From positions 496,001 through 560,000 of the forward strand of contig NZ_CP012831.1 of NCBI RefSeq assembly GCF_001307275.1: 64,000 bases of DNA, given 5' to 3'. Origin of the DNA: Pseudomonas fluorescens (GTDB taxonomy: Bacteria > Pseudomonadota > Gammaproteobacteria > Pseudomonadales > Pseudomonadaceae). A program made the position numbers and the translations under genes. Each line of letters starts with the position of its first letter. Position 1 is the stretch's first letter. Of this stretch, positions 48,013 to 59,513 are shown piece after piece. The notes beneath the pieces were generated by a model. It did not search any database and was not told the DNA's origin. It worked only from the letters and a program-made list of their open reading frames with translations.

Positions 48013-50088
48013 TTATGAGCCCTGGGTGACCGGGGCCTCGACAGGTTCGATAGTATCGTGACGGACCACGGCGCCGAACTGTTGCATCATCTGCTGGATG
48101 AATGGATCACCGTGGATCGACTCCTCGGCTTCGCGCTGACGGTCGGCACGGCGGCGGGACGCGGCCTGGGCCGGGGTCTCCTGCTCGGGCTTGATCAGCT
48201 CGATGGTCAGCGTCAGGGTGCGCTCGTGGTACTGGTTCAGTGCATCGTTGAGGCGACGTTGCTGGGTCGCGTTGAACAGTGCGCTGTGGGCCGGGTCCAG
48301 GTGCAGCAGCCAGTGGTCGCCCTCCACGGCCATCAGCGTGCAGTTGGCGGCGATGCTGCCGGTCATGCCGCTGATCGGCAGTTTAGGGAACAGTTCCAGC
48401 CACTGCAGGGCCAGCCCGGTGGCCGGCATCGCCGCCGGTTCCGGCTCGGGCTCCGGGGCTGGCTCGGCGGCGTGCTCGCTGGCCAGGTCGTCCAGGTAGC
48501 TGTACGCCGAATCCATGTCCGGCTCGATGTAATCCTCATCCAGCGGCGGCTCGTCGTCCAGGTCGATGCCCGGCGTGGCGATATCGACGTCGGCCACCGT
48601 CGGCTCGGGCACGGGCGCTGCGACCCATTCCGGCGCATCGGGTACCACGCTGTCGGGCGTCGGCAGGGGCATCGGCGGCAACTCGGGCTGCTCGGCGACG
48701 GTTTCCAACACGGGCTCGACGACCGGCTGCTGGACCACTGGCGGCTCGACCGGGTCGTTCCAAGGCAGGTCGACGACTTCTTCGGCGACGGGCTCGGGCA
48801 GTGCCTCGACGACCGGCTCGGGTTCCGGCTCGGCCGTCGCGACCACAGGCGCCGGCACCGGCTGGGCTACAGGTGCCACCGCTGCCGGAGCCGAAGTCAC
48901 TGCCGGCGCAACGACGGGCGCGGCAGCCACTGGCTTGGCGGAATCAGCTGTGGCCTGGCTGATCCCCACTGGCTTTAGCGTTTGCCTCGGGGCATCCGCC
49001 GTATCGGCTGGCCGGAACGCCAGCATTCGCAACAGGACCATTTCGAAGCCGCCTCGCGGATCCGGTGCCAGGGGCAGGTCGCGACGGCCGATCAGGCCCA
49101 TCTGGTAATAGAACTGCACGTCTTCGGCCGGCAGCGCCTGGGCCAGGGCCAGTACGCGATCACGGTCGCCATGGCCGTTGTCGACGCCTTCAGGCAGGGC
49201 CTGGGCAATGGCGACACGGTGCAGCACGTTGAGGATTTCCGAGAGTACGCCATTCCAGTCCGGGCCCTGCTCGGCCAGGTGACGCACCGCCTCGAGCAGC
49301 GCCTTGGCATCGCCTTCGATCAGCGCATGCAAGACGTCATAGACCTGGCCGTGATCGAGGGTGCCGAGCATGGCTCGGACATCGGCGGCCATGACCTTGC
49401 CTTCACCGAAAGCGATGGCCTGGTCGGTCAGGCTCATGGCGTCGCGCATCGAACCATCGGCGGCCCGGCCCAACAGCCACAGCGCATCGTCTTCGAATGG
49501 CACGTTTTCGACGCCCAGTACGTGGGTCAGGTGCTCGACCACCCGCTCCGGCGTCATGTTCTTCAGGGAGAACTGCAGGCACCGCGACAGAATCGTTGCA
49601 GGAAGTTTCTGCGGGTCGGTGGTCGCCAGGATGAACTTGACGTAGGGCGGCGGTTCTTCGAGGGTCTTGAGCAGCGCATTGAAGGAATGGCTGGAGAGCA
49701 TGTGCACTTCGTCGATCAGGTAGACCTTGAAGCGCCCACGGCTCGGGGCGTACTGCACGTTGTCGAGCAGTTCGCGGGTGTCTTCGACCTTGGTGCGGCT
49801 GGCGGCGTCGATCTCGATCAGGTCGACGAAGCGGCCCTCGTCGATTTCCCGGCAGACCGAACACTCGCCACAAGGTGTCGAAGTGATACCGGTTTCACAA
49901 TTCAGGCACTTGGCAATGATCCGCGCGATGGTGGTCTTGCCCACGCCACGGGTACCGGTGAACAGATAGGCGTGGTGCAGCCGCTGGCTGTCCAAGGCAT
50001 TGATCAGAGCCTTGAGCACATGGGTCTGGCCGACCATTTCGCGGAACGAGCGCGGACGCCATTTACGTGCAAGAACCTGATAACTCAT
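48013..50088 (-). CDS. dnaX: DNA polymerase III subunits tau/gamma
   Basis: A 691-residue clamp-loader ATPase. The AAA domain has Walker A FTGTRGVGKTT near residue 45, a zinc-binding CLNCETG...CGECSVC near 64-79, and LIDEVHMLS near 126. Domains II and III run to about residue 365. A long low-complexity linker rich in Pro, Val, Ala and Glu (about 385-555) leads to the C-terminal tau domain that binds DnaB and alpha. Whether a shorter gamma form is made cannot be told. The ATG at 50088 gives MSYQVLARKWRP. Confidence 0.96.
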   Translation of the reverse strand: MSYQVLARKWRPRSFREMVGQTHVLKALINALDSQRLHHAYLFTGTRGVGKTTIARIIAKCLNCETGITSTPCGECSVCREIDEGRFVDLIEIDAASRTKVEDTRELLDNVQYAPSRGRFKVYLIDEVHMLSSHSFNALLKTLEEPPPYVKFILATTDPQKLPATILSRCLQFSLKNMTPERVVEHLTHVLGVENVPFEDDALWLLGRAADGSMRDAMSLTDQAIAFGEGKVMAADVRAMLGTLDHGQVYDVLHALIEGDAKALLEAVRHLAEQGPDWNGVLSEILNVLHRVAIAQALPEGVDNGHGDRDRVLALAQALPAEDVQFYYQMGLIGRRDLPLAPDPRGGFEMVLLRMLAFRPADTADAPRQTLKPVGISQATADSAKPVAAAPVVAPAVTSAPAAVAPVAQPVPAPVVATAEPEPEPVVEALPEPVAEEVVDLPWNDPVEPPVVQQPVVEPVLETVAEQPELPPMPLPTPDSVVPDAPEWVAAPVPEPTVADVDIATPGIDLDDEPPLDEDYIEPDMDSAYSYLDDLASEHAAEPAPEPEPEPAAMPATGLALQWLELFPKLPISGMTGSIAANCTLMAVEGDHWLLHLDPAHSALFNATQQRRLNDALNQYHERTLTLTIELIKPEQETPAQAASRRRADRQREAEESIHGDPFIQQMMQQFGAVVRHDTIEPVEAPVTQGS

Positions 50089-50230
50089 CGAAAACCGTCG
50101 CAACGAAGGAACATAAGCGGCTAATGCTAGCGGAGCAGGGGCGAAATTGCATCCGGTGTGCTCGTCTAATGTGACTAAGCTAGGCTACGGGACTCGTTGT
50201 CGACACGGTTTTACACAGTCAGGAGAGTTT

Positions 50231-51001
50231 ATGCGCTCAGCCATGGGGGCTTTGCTGTTGTTGAGTACCGGCTGTCTTGCCGAGGAAGCCCCCTTGCGTT
50301 TCGCCGTTACCGATGGCTGGGCAATGCCCATGGTGCAGATTGAACGAGGCCGCCCGACCCAGGGCATCATTCCCGACATCATGATCAGCCTGGCGACCCA
50401 GATAGGAAAGCCGGCGCAATTCCACGTCCTCTCCCGCGCCCGGCTCGACGGTGCCATGAAACACGGCGAGGTCGACATGCGTTGCTATGTCAGCCCTGAC
50501 TGGGTGAAGGACAACGATGATTATCTGTGGAGCATCCCGTTGTTTTTCCAACGTGACCTGCTCGTCGCCACCACAAGCGTACCCGCGACGATAACGCCAA
50601 CAACGCTGTCGCCCCAACCCATCGGCACGGTGCTCGGCTACAGCTACCCGACCTTGCAACCCTTGTTCGACGCCGGTCAACTGCACCGCGACGATGCCCG
50701 CAGCCAGGAACAAGTGCTGGCGAAATTGTTGGCCGGGCGTTATCGCTATGGGATCAGTAATCAATGGGCGCTGGACTGGTTCAATCAACGTCATACCGCT
50801 GATCGCCAACTCCATGAGGTGGCTGTCCTGCAGGAACAGCGGTTGAGCTGTTATGTGCGCAACGATCCGAGCATTCCCGCACAGCGCATTCTGAGGACAT
50901 TACTGAACATGAAGACGTCCGGGGAAATCGACGCGATCATCCAGCTCTACACCGGCCGCAGTGAAGCATCACGGGCCGAGAGCGAGGCGCCCTCGCCCTG
51001 A
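50231..51001 (+). CDS. Periplasmic amino-acid-binding-like protein
   Basis: A 256-residue protein with a signal peptide (MRSAMGALLLLSTGCLAEE; a Cys after STG could also make it a lipoprotein). The mature part resembles the type II periplasmic binding fold of transporter substrate-binding domains: LRFAVTDGWAMPM, GIIPDIMISLATQIGK and GEVDMRCYVSPDWV. No transport genes are nearby, so it may be a sensor-like orphan. AGGAGAG lies just before the ATG at 50231. Its last 55 bp overlap the convergent GGDEF-EAL gene. Ligand unknown. Confidence 0.75.
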   Translation: MRSAMGALLLLSTGCLAEEAPLRFAVTDGWAMPMVQIERGRPTQGIIPDIMISLATQIGKPAQFHVLSRARLDGAMKHGEVDMRCYVSPDWVKDNDDYLWSIPLFFQRDLLVATTSVPATITPTTLSPQPIGTVLGYSYPTLQPLFDAGQLHRDDARSQEQVLAKLLAGRYRYGISNQWALDWFNQRHTADRQLHEVAVLQEQRLSCYVRNDPSIPAQRILRTLLNMKTSGEIDAIIQLYTGRSEASRAESEAPSP

Positions 51002-52707
51002 TCGCCTGGCCGCTGCTGCCATTGCGACGGCGGAACGAACCCCTGCACCCAGCCGGGTATCTGTTCGGGCGGCATGGGCCGGGCGATGAAATAACCTTGT
51101 GCCACCTCGCAGCCCAGGCGCAGCAACAGTTGGCCATGCTCCAGGCTGTCCAGCCCTTCGGCGACCACCTCGCGGCCAAACGCCCGAGCCAGGCCGATCA
51201 CCGCTTCGGTCAGCGCCAGGTCGTCGCGGTCATCGAGAATGTCGCGCACGAAGGTCTTGTCGATCTTGATGGTTTGCGTGCGCAGGTGCTTGAGGTCGTT
51301 GAGCGAGCAGTAGCCGGTGCCGAAACCACCCAGGGAAAACCCCACGCCCAGTGCCTGGCACGCCTGGAGGCAGGCGCTGACGTGGGCCAGGTTCTCCACG
51401 GCGACGGACTCGACAATCTGCAGGTCCAACAGCCGTGGCGGCACCGCCGAATGCCGCTCCAACACCTGTCGCAGTCGCTCGACAAAATCCGCCCGCTGGA
51501 AATGCCGTGCCGAGATATTGATGCTCACCGGCCAGCCCTGCCCCGCCTGCTGCCATTGTTGCAACTGGGTCAAGACCTGTTCCATGACCCACTCGCCGAT
51601 CTCGACGATCAGGTCAGTCTCCTCCACCAGGGGCAAGAACTCCCGAGGCGGCACCAGGCCACGTTGCGGATGCTTCCAGCGCAGCAGCGCCTCCAGGCCG
51701 ACCACGGTGCCATGACGCATATTGACCTTGGGCTGGAAATGCAGCCGCAGTTCGTTATCGGCCAGTGCCTGGCGGACCCGCTCGACTGTCTGGTAAGTGG
51801 CCCGCACCTCCTTGTCCCGGGACACATCGAACAAGTGGAAACGATTGCGACCGCTTTGCTTGGCCACGTACATCGCCTGGTCGGCATGACGCAACAGGGT
51901 CTCGGCGTCTTCGTTGTCCCACGGGAACAACGTGACGCCAATACTGGCGAAGACCTTGATGTCCTTGCCGTCAATGGCATACGGCATGGAGACGGCGATC
52001 AACACCCGGTTCAACGCGGCATGCAGCTCTTCCATCCCGCGCACATGGCGCAACACCAGCACGAACTCATCCCCGCCCAGCCGCGCTACCACGTCCTCGC
52101 CACGCACAATGCTGCGCAGGCGCCTGGCGACCTCCACCAACAGTCGATCACCGCTGGCGTGACCATAGCCGTCATTGACCGCCTTGAAGCCATCGAGGTC
52201 GAGCATGCACACCGCCAAGGGCAGGTTTTCCTCCCGGGAAAACTCCAGGGCCTGGTCCAGCAGATCCGATAGATAAGTACGATTGGGCAGGCCGGTCAGC
52301 ACATCGTGACCGACCCGCCATTGCAACGAATGCAGCAGGCGACGCTTTTCGCTGACGTCGAAGCGAATCGCCAGGTAGCGCTCGATTTGGCCGGTCTCGT
52401 CGTCGATCACCGGCACCAGGGTGGTGTCGACCCAGTGCAGCGTACCGTCCTTGGCCCGATTGCAGATTTCCCCTTTCCAGACCTGGCCCAGGGCAATGGT
52501 GCTCCACATGGCGCTGAAGAACTCGCCAGGGTGCTGGCCGGAATTGAGCAGGCGATGGTTCGCGCCCAGCAGCTCATCGCGCCGGTAACCGAAAAGACTG
52601 CAAAATTGATCGTTGACGTAGGTGATGCGCCCGCTCAGATCGGTCTCGGAAAAAATCGCGGCGGCGTCAACGGCCCTGCGGTACTTCTTATCCATCGAAG
52701 CAGTCAT
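50947..52707 (-). CDS. PAS-GGDEF-EAL protein with a degenerate EAL domain
   Basis: A 586-residue cyclic-di-GMP protein without membrane segments. The PAS/PAC region covers about 10-125 (ITYVNDQFCSLFGYRRDELLG). The GGDEF domain (about 135-295) has the intact motif RLGGDEFVLVLR and should make cyclic-di-GMP. The EAL domain (about 315-560) keeps GLEALLRW, the Asn in VSINISARHF, the Glu in IVES, Lys in IKIDK and Glu in VVAEG, but the metal-binding DDFGTG is GGFGTG here. Phosphodiesterase activity is therefore probably lost. The start at 52707 is uncertain; no good ribosome-binding site is seen. Confidence 0.85.
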   Translation of the reverse strand: MTASMDKKYRRAVDAAAIFSETDLSGRITYVNDQFCSLFGYRRDELLGANHRLLNSGQHPGEFFSAMWSTIALGQVWKGEICNRAKDGTLHWVDTTLVPVIDDETGQIERYLAIRFDVSEKRRLLHSLQWRVGHDVLTGLPNRTYLSDLLDQALEFSREENLPLAVCMLDLDGFKAVNDGYGHASGDRLLVEVARRLRSIVRGEDVVARLGGDEFVLVLRHVRGMEELHAALNRVLIAVSMPYAIDGKDIKVFASIGVTLFPWDNEDAETLLRHADQAMYVAKQSGRNRFHLFDVSRDKEVRATYQTVERVRQALADNELRLHFQPKVNMRHGTVVGLEALLRWKHPQRGLVPPREFLPLVEETDLIVEIGEWVMEQVLTQLQQWQQAGQGWPVSINISARHFQRADFVERLRQVLERHSAVPPRLLDLQIVESVAVENLAHVSACLQACQALGVGFSLGGFGTGYCSLNDLKHLRTQTIKIDKTFVRDILDDRDDLALTEAVIGLARAFGREVVAEGLDSLEHGQLLLRLGCEVAQGYFIARPMPPEQIPGWVQGFVPPSQWQQRPGDQGEGASLSARDASLRPV

Positions 52708-53033
52708 CCATGAGTCAGGCTCATTTGTCGCGCGCGGTTGCACCGCCTTCAAGACAGGCGAAAATCAACTAGGCTCAAACACTCTGAGAGAAGCTGGAGC
52801 GCGGGCCCTGGCGATGCCAAGGGAGAGCTTCAGCCCTTGCCTTGTATCGTGGCAAGAACACAAGGCCCGGCCCCCGCACACACCTCGGCTTCGAAAAGCA
52901 GGTCACCAAATACCCGTGCCAAAGGCCGATTCTACGAAACACATCACATTTTGCAAAGCAAGGTGATGGATCACGCGGTTGCCTAATGCGAAAATCTATC
53001 GTTAAGTTCTTGATTCTAAATGGGAATTAAGCG
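52708..53033. other. 326-bp gap with no recognised gene
   Basis: It lies between the divergent starts of the GGDEF-EAL gene and the XRE gene. The last 50 bp are unusually AT-rich for this window and probably contain the XRE promoter. I see no RNA gene or repeat in it. Confidence 0.6.
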
Positions 53034-53348
53034 ATGCAAATTTCAAGTTTGGGTCCGGCCATCAGACGCTACCGCAAAGTAGCGGGGCTTACTCAGGCTG
53101 AACTTGGCGAAAAAACCGGTTTTGACCCTAAAACCATCAGCCGCTTCGAAACCGGCACCTACACCCCCAGCGTCGAAGCCTTGTTCCTGCTTGCCAATGT
53201 GCTGGATGTGCAACTGAAGGCCTTTTTTGCCGACATGGCCGATGAGGACGAACAGCGGGCGTACCTGTTCGGTGTCATACACAAAGCCACCCCGAAGGAC
53301 CTGGGAAAGCTGATCGCAGCGGTCGACCAGGCCTTGTCCAAGCCTTGA
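53034..53348 (+). CDS. XRE family helix-turn-helix regulator
   Basis: A 104-residue regulator. The helix-turn-helix lies at about residues 10-65: IRRYRKVAGLTQAELGEKTG followed by FDPKTISRFETGTYTPSVEAL. The C-terminal half has no ligand domain. No toxin-like partner is adjacent, so it is not an evident antitoxin. The upstream 50 bp are AT-rich. The gene sits in a short segment that is not part of the dnaX-ligA core order. Target unknown. Confidence 0.82.
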   Translation: MQISSLGPAIRRYRKVAGLTQAELGEKTGFDPKTISRFETGTYTPSVEALFLLANVLDVQLKAFFADMADEDEQRAYLFGVIHKATPKDLGKLIAAVDQALSKP

Positions 53349-53547
53349 CGCAGTGAAAGAGCAGCCTGGCCTGTCGAGGCGAGACAAGCCAGGCTTCTCT
53401 TTGCTCGCCTGCCCAATTCCGAGGATGACGCACGACATAATGTCACGTTGACATCTCTTGCCACGAACCCGGACTATCAACGCACTGATTCCTGCGTCCC
53501 GATGACGCCCACCGACTCGTCGACACAACAAAATCCCAGGGGACTCC

Positions 53548-54054
53548 GTGCGTAAACTTTCGATCATTCTTGTCTCGATACTCGCCACCGGCTGCACCGC
53601 CAAATACGCGCAACAAGACGTATTCCCCAACCCGGGAAAACTTGATCGGCAAATGCCCGTCACCATCGCCATACCGGTCGACGGCCGCTACGAAACGACG
53701 CCCTACCCTGCCTCCGGTGATATGACAGCTGCCGCCGTCAAGACGGCCTTCTCTTATTACACCAACCGTGTGACGGTAGTGGGCGCGTGCCGTGAATTGA
53801 GCTGCCTGAGACAGAACAGCCCTTCGGGCTACTACGTCATCCCGGAAATCCTGCACTGGGAAGAACGCGCCACGGAATGGTCGGGCCTCCCCGACAAGAT
53901 TGAAGTGAAGCTCGCCATTTATGGCCCGACTGGCGCACAGCCGCTGGGGTCTGCGATCTTGTCCGGTAAAAGCAAATGGGCGACTTTCGGTGGAGATCAT
54001 CCACAGGATCTTTTGCAAGAGCCGATTACTGAGTATGTGAAGGCTCAGTACTGA
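53548..54054 (+). CDS. Lipoprotein, DUF4823-like
   Basis: A 168-residue lipoprotein. Signal peptide with lipobox: RKLSIILVSILATG then Cys16. The mature part has TIAIPVDGRYETTPYPASGD, then a helix MTAAAVKTAFSYYTNRV and a strand-rich half (EILHWEERATEWSGLPDKIE). This pattern recalls DUF4823, from memory and moderate in certainty. Two Cys (ACRELSCLR) could form a disulfide. It starts with GTG at 53548 after AGGGGA. Probably anchored in the outer membrane. Function unknown. Confidence 0.72.
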   Translation: MRKLSIILVSILATGCTAKYAQQDVFPNPGKLDRQMPVTIAIPVDGRYETTPYPASGDMTAAAVKTAFSYYTNRVTVVGACRELSCLRQNSPSGYYVIPEILHWEERATEWSGLPDKIEVKLAIYGPTGAQPLGSAILSGKSKWATFGGDHPQDLLQEPITEYVKAQY

Positions 54055-54230
54055 CCCCAGGGCCCGGTCCTGTCGATGCACAGGACCGGCCTGCTTGTTG
54101 ACGTTGACGCTCGATTGTCTTGTCCGGCCAAAGCCTGGACAGCAGAAAGCACCGATCGGTATCGATCAGCAAAACAGCAAGAAATTTTGAAGTTGGCAAA
54201 CCTTGCGAACGAAGGCTTGGGCGTTATGGA

Positions 54231-54340
54231 GGCAACCCCACCAGCCACACCCCGGCACACAATGTTCCCGCTGTGGCTGCTTCCTTCCGGATCTGACCAG
54301 GTTCACGGGTAATCGTTGCGGGGGGACCGATGGGGTCACC
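54231..54340 (-). ncRNA. ffs: 4.5S RNA of the signal recognition particle
   Basis: On the minus strand the conserved domain IV core is visible: CAGATCCGGAAGGAAGCAGC (asymmetric loop and GGAA tetraloop) with GAACCTGGTC before it and GCGGGAACATTG after it. The ends pair along 14 bp: GGTGACCCCATCGG with CTGGTGGGGTTGCC. The RNA of about 110 nt binds Ffh for membrane targeting of nascent proteins. Ends are set from the pairing and could be off by a few bases. Confidence 0.95.
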
Positions 54341-54372
54341 ATAACGACGCCCGCCTGACGGCGAGCCGCGCC

Positions 54373-54400
54373 ATTGTACCTATCTGGCAAGAAGTTACAA
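54373..54400 (-). promoter_or_regulatory. Promoter of ffs
   Basis: On the minus strand a -35 TTGTAA and a -10 TACAAT are separated by 16 bp. The predicted start leaves a 5' leader of about 25 bases before mature 4.5S RNA, as in E. coli, where RNase P removes it. Confidence 0.7.
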
Positions 54401-54510
54401 CCGTTCGCGGCGGATTAAAAAACTGAAGATGTTCAAGTACTTGCTATGGGAACAAAGCGTGTCTGCGATGAAGTCGGCACATCCGGCATGATCGCAGGCT
54501 GACCTGTCGC

Positions 54511-54580
54511 TATCGCGAGCAAGCTCGCTCCCACAGGGGGGATCTGCGCTTCGCGTGTGTGGGAGCGAGCTTGCTCGCGA
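54511..54580. repeat. REP pair in inverted (tail-to-tail) arrangement
   Basis: TATCGCGAGCAAGCTCGCTC first, then TGTGGGAGCGAGCTTGCTCG, 25 bp apart. It lies between ffs and the metallopeptidase gene. Confidence 0.9.
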
Positions 54581-54626
54581 AGGCGTCGGTACATTCAACA
54601 GGGTTGCAAGCTGCCTCCACAGAAAA

Positions 54627-55787
54627 CTACAACAACACCTCATCCGCCCGACCACCCTCTTCCTGGATCACCAGATGGATGAAATGCAGTTTGGTGATCA
54701 CCGCTGCCGGCACGACGAACGGGTAGAAGTCCGGCTGGCCCATGCTGCGGGACAATTCGTTGAGCATGCCGGCCAGTTCGATCCAGGCGTTGACGAACGA
54801 GAGGAAAGCCGCGCCGCCAGTGTGTTCGGGGTCGTACAAGGTCTCGGGCGGGAACGGTTGGTAGTCGAAATCCATCTCCCGGGCACTCATGCCGAAGCCC
54901 AGGGCGGTGTCTACCGCGTCCATCATGTGCAGGTAATGGGCCCAGGTTTCCGCCCAGTCTTCCCAAGGGTGCATGGTGGCGTAGGCACTGACATAGCGGG
55001 TTTGCCAATCCAGCGGCGCACCTTGCTGGTAGTGGCGCTCCAGGGCTTCGGCATAGCTGGCGCGCTCATCGCCGAACAACTCGCGAAACGCCTCGAGCCA
55101 GTGGCTGTTGGCAATCAGTCGATCCCAGTAGTAATGCCCCACCTCATGACGAAAATGCCCGAGCAAGGTGCGATACGGCTCGCGCATCTGCTGGCGCACG
55201 TACTCACGATGGGCATCGTCCGCCTCTTTGATGTCGAGGGTGATCAGCCCGCTGGCATGGCCGGTCATCGGCGATTTGCCGTCGGGGTCGACGCCGATGA
55301 AGTCGAAAGCCAGGCCGATGTTTTCGTCGACGGTTTTCGGGATGACCGGCAAGCCAAAGGTAATCAGTTGCGCGACCAGACGACGCTTGGCGGTCTCGAC
55401 CTTGCGCCAGCGCTCAGGGTTTTCCGGAATCGACAGGTCGGGGATAGTGCGGTTCAGGCTGCAGGCGATGCACAGGGTATCGCGCCCATTGTCCGGCAGC
55501 AGCCAATTGCAGGCCGCCGGGGTGTCGAGGTTGGCGCAACGGCGGAACAGCCCGGCTTGCGGATCGGCATCCAGCGTCCAGGTGTCGGGCTGCTCAGCGG
55601 GCTGCAGGGAGGACAAGCGACTCTGCTCGGGCTGATACCCCAGGGCCGCCAGGCAGGCCAGGCATTGGCTGTTGCGAAAAAACAGGGACTGGCCGCAACG
55701 ACACGGCCAGACCTTGCTGTTGCGCGACCGGTCGCCCATGAACGGTGCGGCGATGCGTGAACTCAGTTGTTCGAAGAAGCGGTACAT
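54627..55787 (-). CDS. Putative zinc-binding metallopeptidase
   Basis: A 386-residue soluble protein. The N-terminal part has Cys-rich zinc ribbons: CRCGQSLFFRNSQCLAC (about 29-45) and further Cys at LFRRCANL and CIACSLN. The C-terminal peptidase domain has the zinc motif HEVGHYYWD near residue 214, with a probable third ligand Glu in PWEDWAETWAHYLH near residue 277. It fits the family of putative zinc-binding metallopeptidases (DUF2248 type) found across pseudomonads. No signal peptide is seen. GGGAGAG precedes the ATG. Substrate unknown. Confidence 0.85.
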   Translation of the reverse strand: MYRFFEQLSSRIAAPFMGDRSRNSKVWPCRCGQSLFFRNSQCLACLAALGYQPEQSRLSSLQPAEQPDTWTLDADPQAGLFRRCANLDTPAACNWLLPDNGRDTLCIACSLNRTIPDLSIPENPERWRKVETAKRRLVAQLITFGLPVIPKTVDENIGLAFDFIGVDPDGKSPMTGHASGLITLDIKEADDAHREYVRQQMREPYRTLLGHFRHEVGHYYWDRLIANSHWLEAFRELFGDERASYAEALERHYQQGAPLDWQTRYVSAYATMHPWEDWAETWAHYLHMMDAVDTALGFGMSAREMDFDYQPFPPETLYDPEHTGGAAFLSFVNAWIELAGMLNELSRSMGQPDFYPFVVPAAVITKLHFIHLVIQEEGGRADEVLL

Positions 55788-55871
55788 GGCGATCTCTCCC
55801 TGGAGCCTGCAAGACTAGATCATGCTCCGTGTCGGATCGTTCCCCCGCACTGCATCACAGCACCGAATAAA

Positions 55872-55903
55872 CCGTGGCGAGGGAGCTTGCTCCCTCGCCA
55901 CGG
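55872..55903. repeat. Collapsed REPIN: 32-bp near-perfect palindrome
   Basis: CCGTGGCGAGGGAGC is followed by TT and then its exact reverse complement. The arms match the family at 19178 and 38909 but the spacer is gone. It lies 9 bp after the ligA stop. On the minus strand it is followed by TTTATT, so it may end ligA transcripts. Confidence 0.92.
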
Positions 55904-55912
55904 AGGGTGCCC

Positions 55913-58306
<2,394 letters not shown>

Positions 58307-58349
58307 CTAGGCTGCTCGATTTTCTTGATACATGGGGGCGCTTCGCACC

Positions 58350-58376
58350 CCAGCGGGAGCAAGCTCCCTCGCCACA
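58350..58376. repeat. Single REP arm (GGGAGCAAGCTCCCTCGCCAC)
   Basis: One arm, AGCGGGAGCAAGCTCCCTCG then CCACAC, in the gap between zipA and ligA. A weak complement is GCGCTTCGC just before it. Confidence 0.8.
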
Positions 58377-58409
58377 CAAAGCTCTCTGGGCAGGAGAGCC
58401 ATCTATCGC

Positions 58410-59255
58410 TCAGCGCTTCTGGGTCAGCGCCCGGCGCTCGAATTCGACGATGCGCTGGCGGTAGTGCTCGATGGTCTGGGCGGTCAGCACGCTGCGCTGG
58501 TCATCCTTCAGTTCACCATTGAGTTCCTGGGACAGCTTGCGCGCCGCGGCCACCATCACGTCGAAGGCTTGCTTGGGATGACGCGGGCCCGGCAGGCCGA
58601 GGAAGAAACTCACCGCTGGCGTGCTGAAATGATCGATGTCGTCGAGGTCGAACACACCGGGCTTGACCGCGTTGGCCATGGAGAACAGCACCTCGCCGTT
58701 ACCGGCCATGCTTTCGTGGCGGTGGAAAATGTCCATCTCGCCGAAACGCAGGCCGCTTTCGAGGATGTTCTGCAGCAACGCCGGGCCCTTGAAGCCGGCC
58801 GGGTCGCGGCAGATCACGCTGATCACCAGCACTTCTTCAGCCTGGGCCTGGTCCTTGTCGGCGCTCGGGGTCCTGGTCTCGTCCGGGAAGTCGCCGTCGC
58901 GACTGCTGAAGCTCGGCCCACCATCCAGGTCGAGGTTCAGGTTCAAATCACCCTGGGACGGCTCGCTGTTGCGCTTGCCGCGCTTGGAACCCGACTCCCG
59001 TGGCTCGCGGACAGGTGCGCTCATCGACGGCAAGTCGTGCTCGTCCAGCTGCGGCTCCTTGTGGGTGTCCAGCACCCGCGGCGGGCCCAGCAGTTCGGCG
59101 CTGTCATCCTCATCAGGCAGGTTCGACAGGCTGCGATCCAGGCGAAACTTCAGTTTCCCCTTGCCGCCGCGCATGCGACGCCAGCCGTCGAAAAGAATAC
59201 CGGCAATGACAATGATGCCGATGACGATCAGCCACTCGCGCAGACCGATTTCCAT
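58410..59255 (-). CDS. zipA: ZipA, FtsZ-anchoring cell division protein
   Basis: A 281-residue protein. One N-terminal membrane helix ([20 protein letters not shown], about 5-24), then a charged, disordered linker (about 30-135, rich in Asp, Pro, Ser, Lys) and the FtsZ-binding domain (about 140-275) with [20 protein letters not shown] and [17 protein letters not shown]. It tethers FtsZ to the membrane. It starts 258 bp after the smc stop in the same direction. Confidence 0.94.
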   Translation of the reverse strand: MEIGLREWLIVIGIIVIAGILFDGWRRMRGGKGKLKFRLDRSLSNLPDEDDSAELLGPPRVLDTHKEPQLDEHDLPSMSAPVREPRESGSKRGKRNSEPSQGDLNLNLDLDGGPSFSSRDGDFPDETRTPSADKDQAQAEEVLVISVICRDPAGFKGPALLQNILESGLRFGEMDIFHRHESMAGNGEVLFSMANAVKPGVFDLDDIDHFSTPAVSFFLGLPGPRHPKQAFDVMVAAARKLSQELNGELKDDQRSVLTAQTIEHYRQRIVEFERRALTQKR

Positions 59256-59513
59256 GTAATCCCGTGCCTCTATAAAAATGCTGAAAAATAAGGGGCTTAG
59301 CTATTTGCAAACCGCTTTAAAACGTGGCGCCAACTCTATGTTCTGAATGGCGTTTTGCCCACGCATACGAAAAATTGACATTAAACTAGCACGACCAAAG
59401 ATAACTTTACACCGTCTGTCGCATAGGCTTGTGCCCAATCTGTGAATTGAACATCAACCCCCCGGGTAAAAAATACCTACAGCGTTCGAAGTAGAAGCCC
59501 TACAACCGGTTGT

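Noticed and set aside
48181-48900. Frameshift signal for a short gamma form of DnaX
   Set aside because: I found no clear slippery A-run in the minus-strand reading of this part, so I do not claim one.
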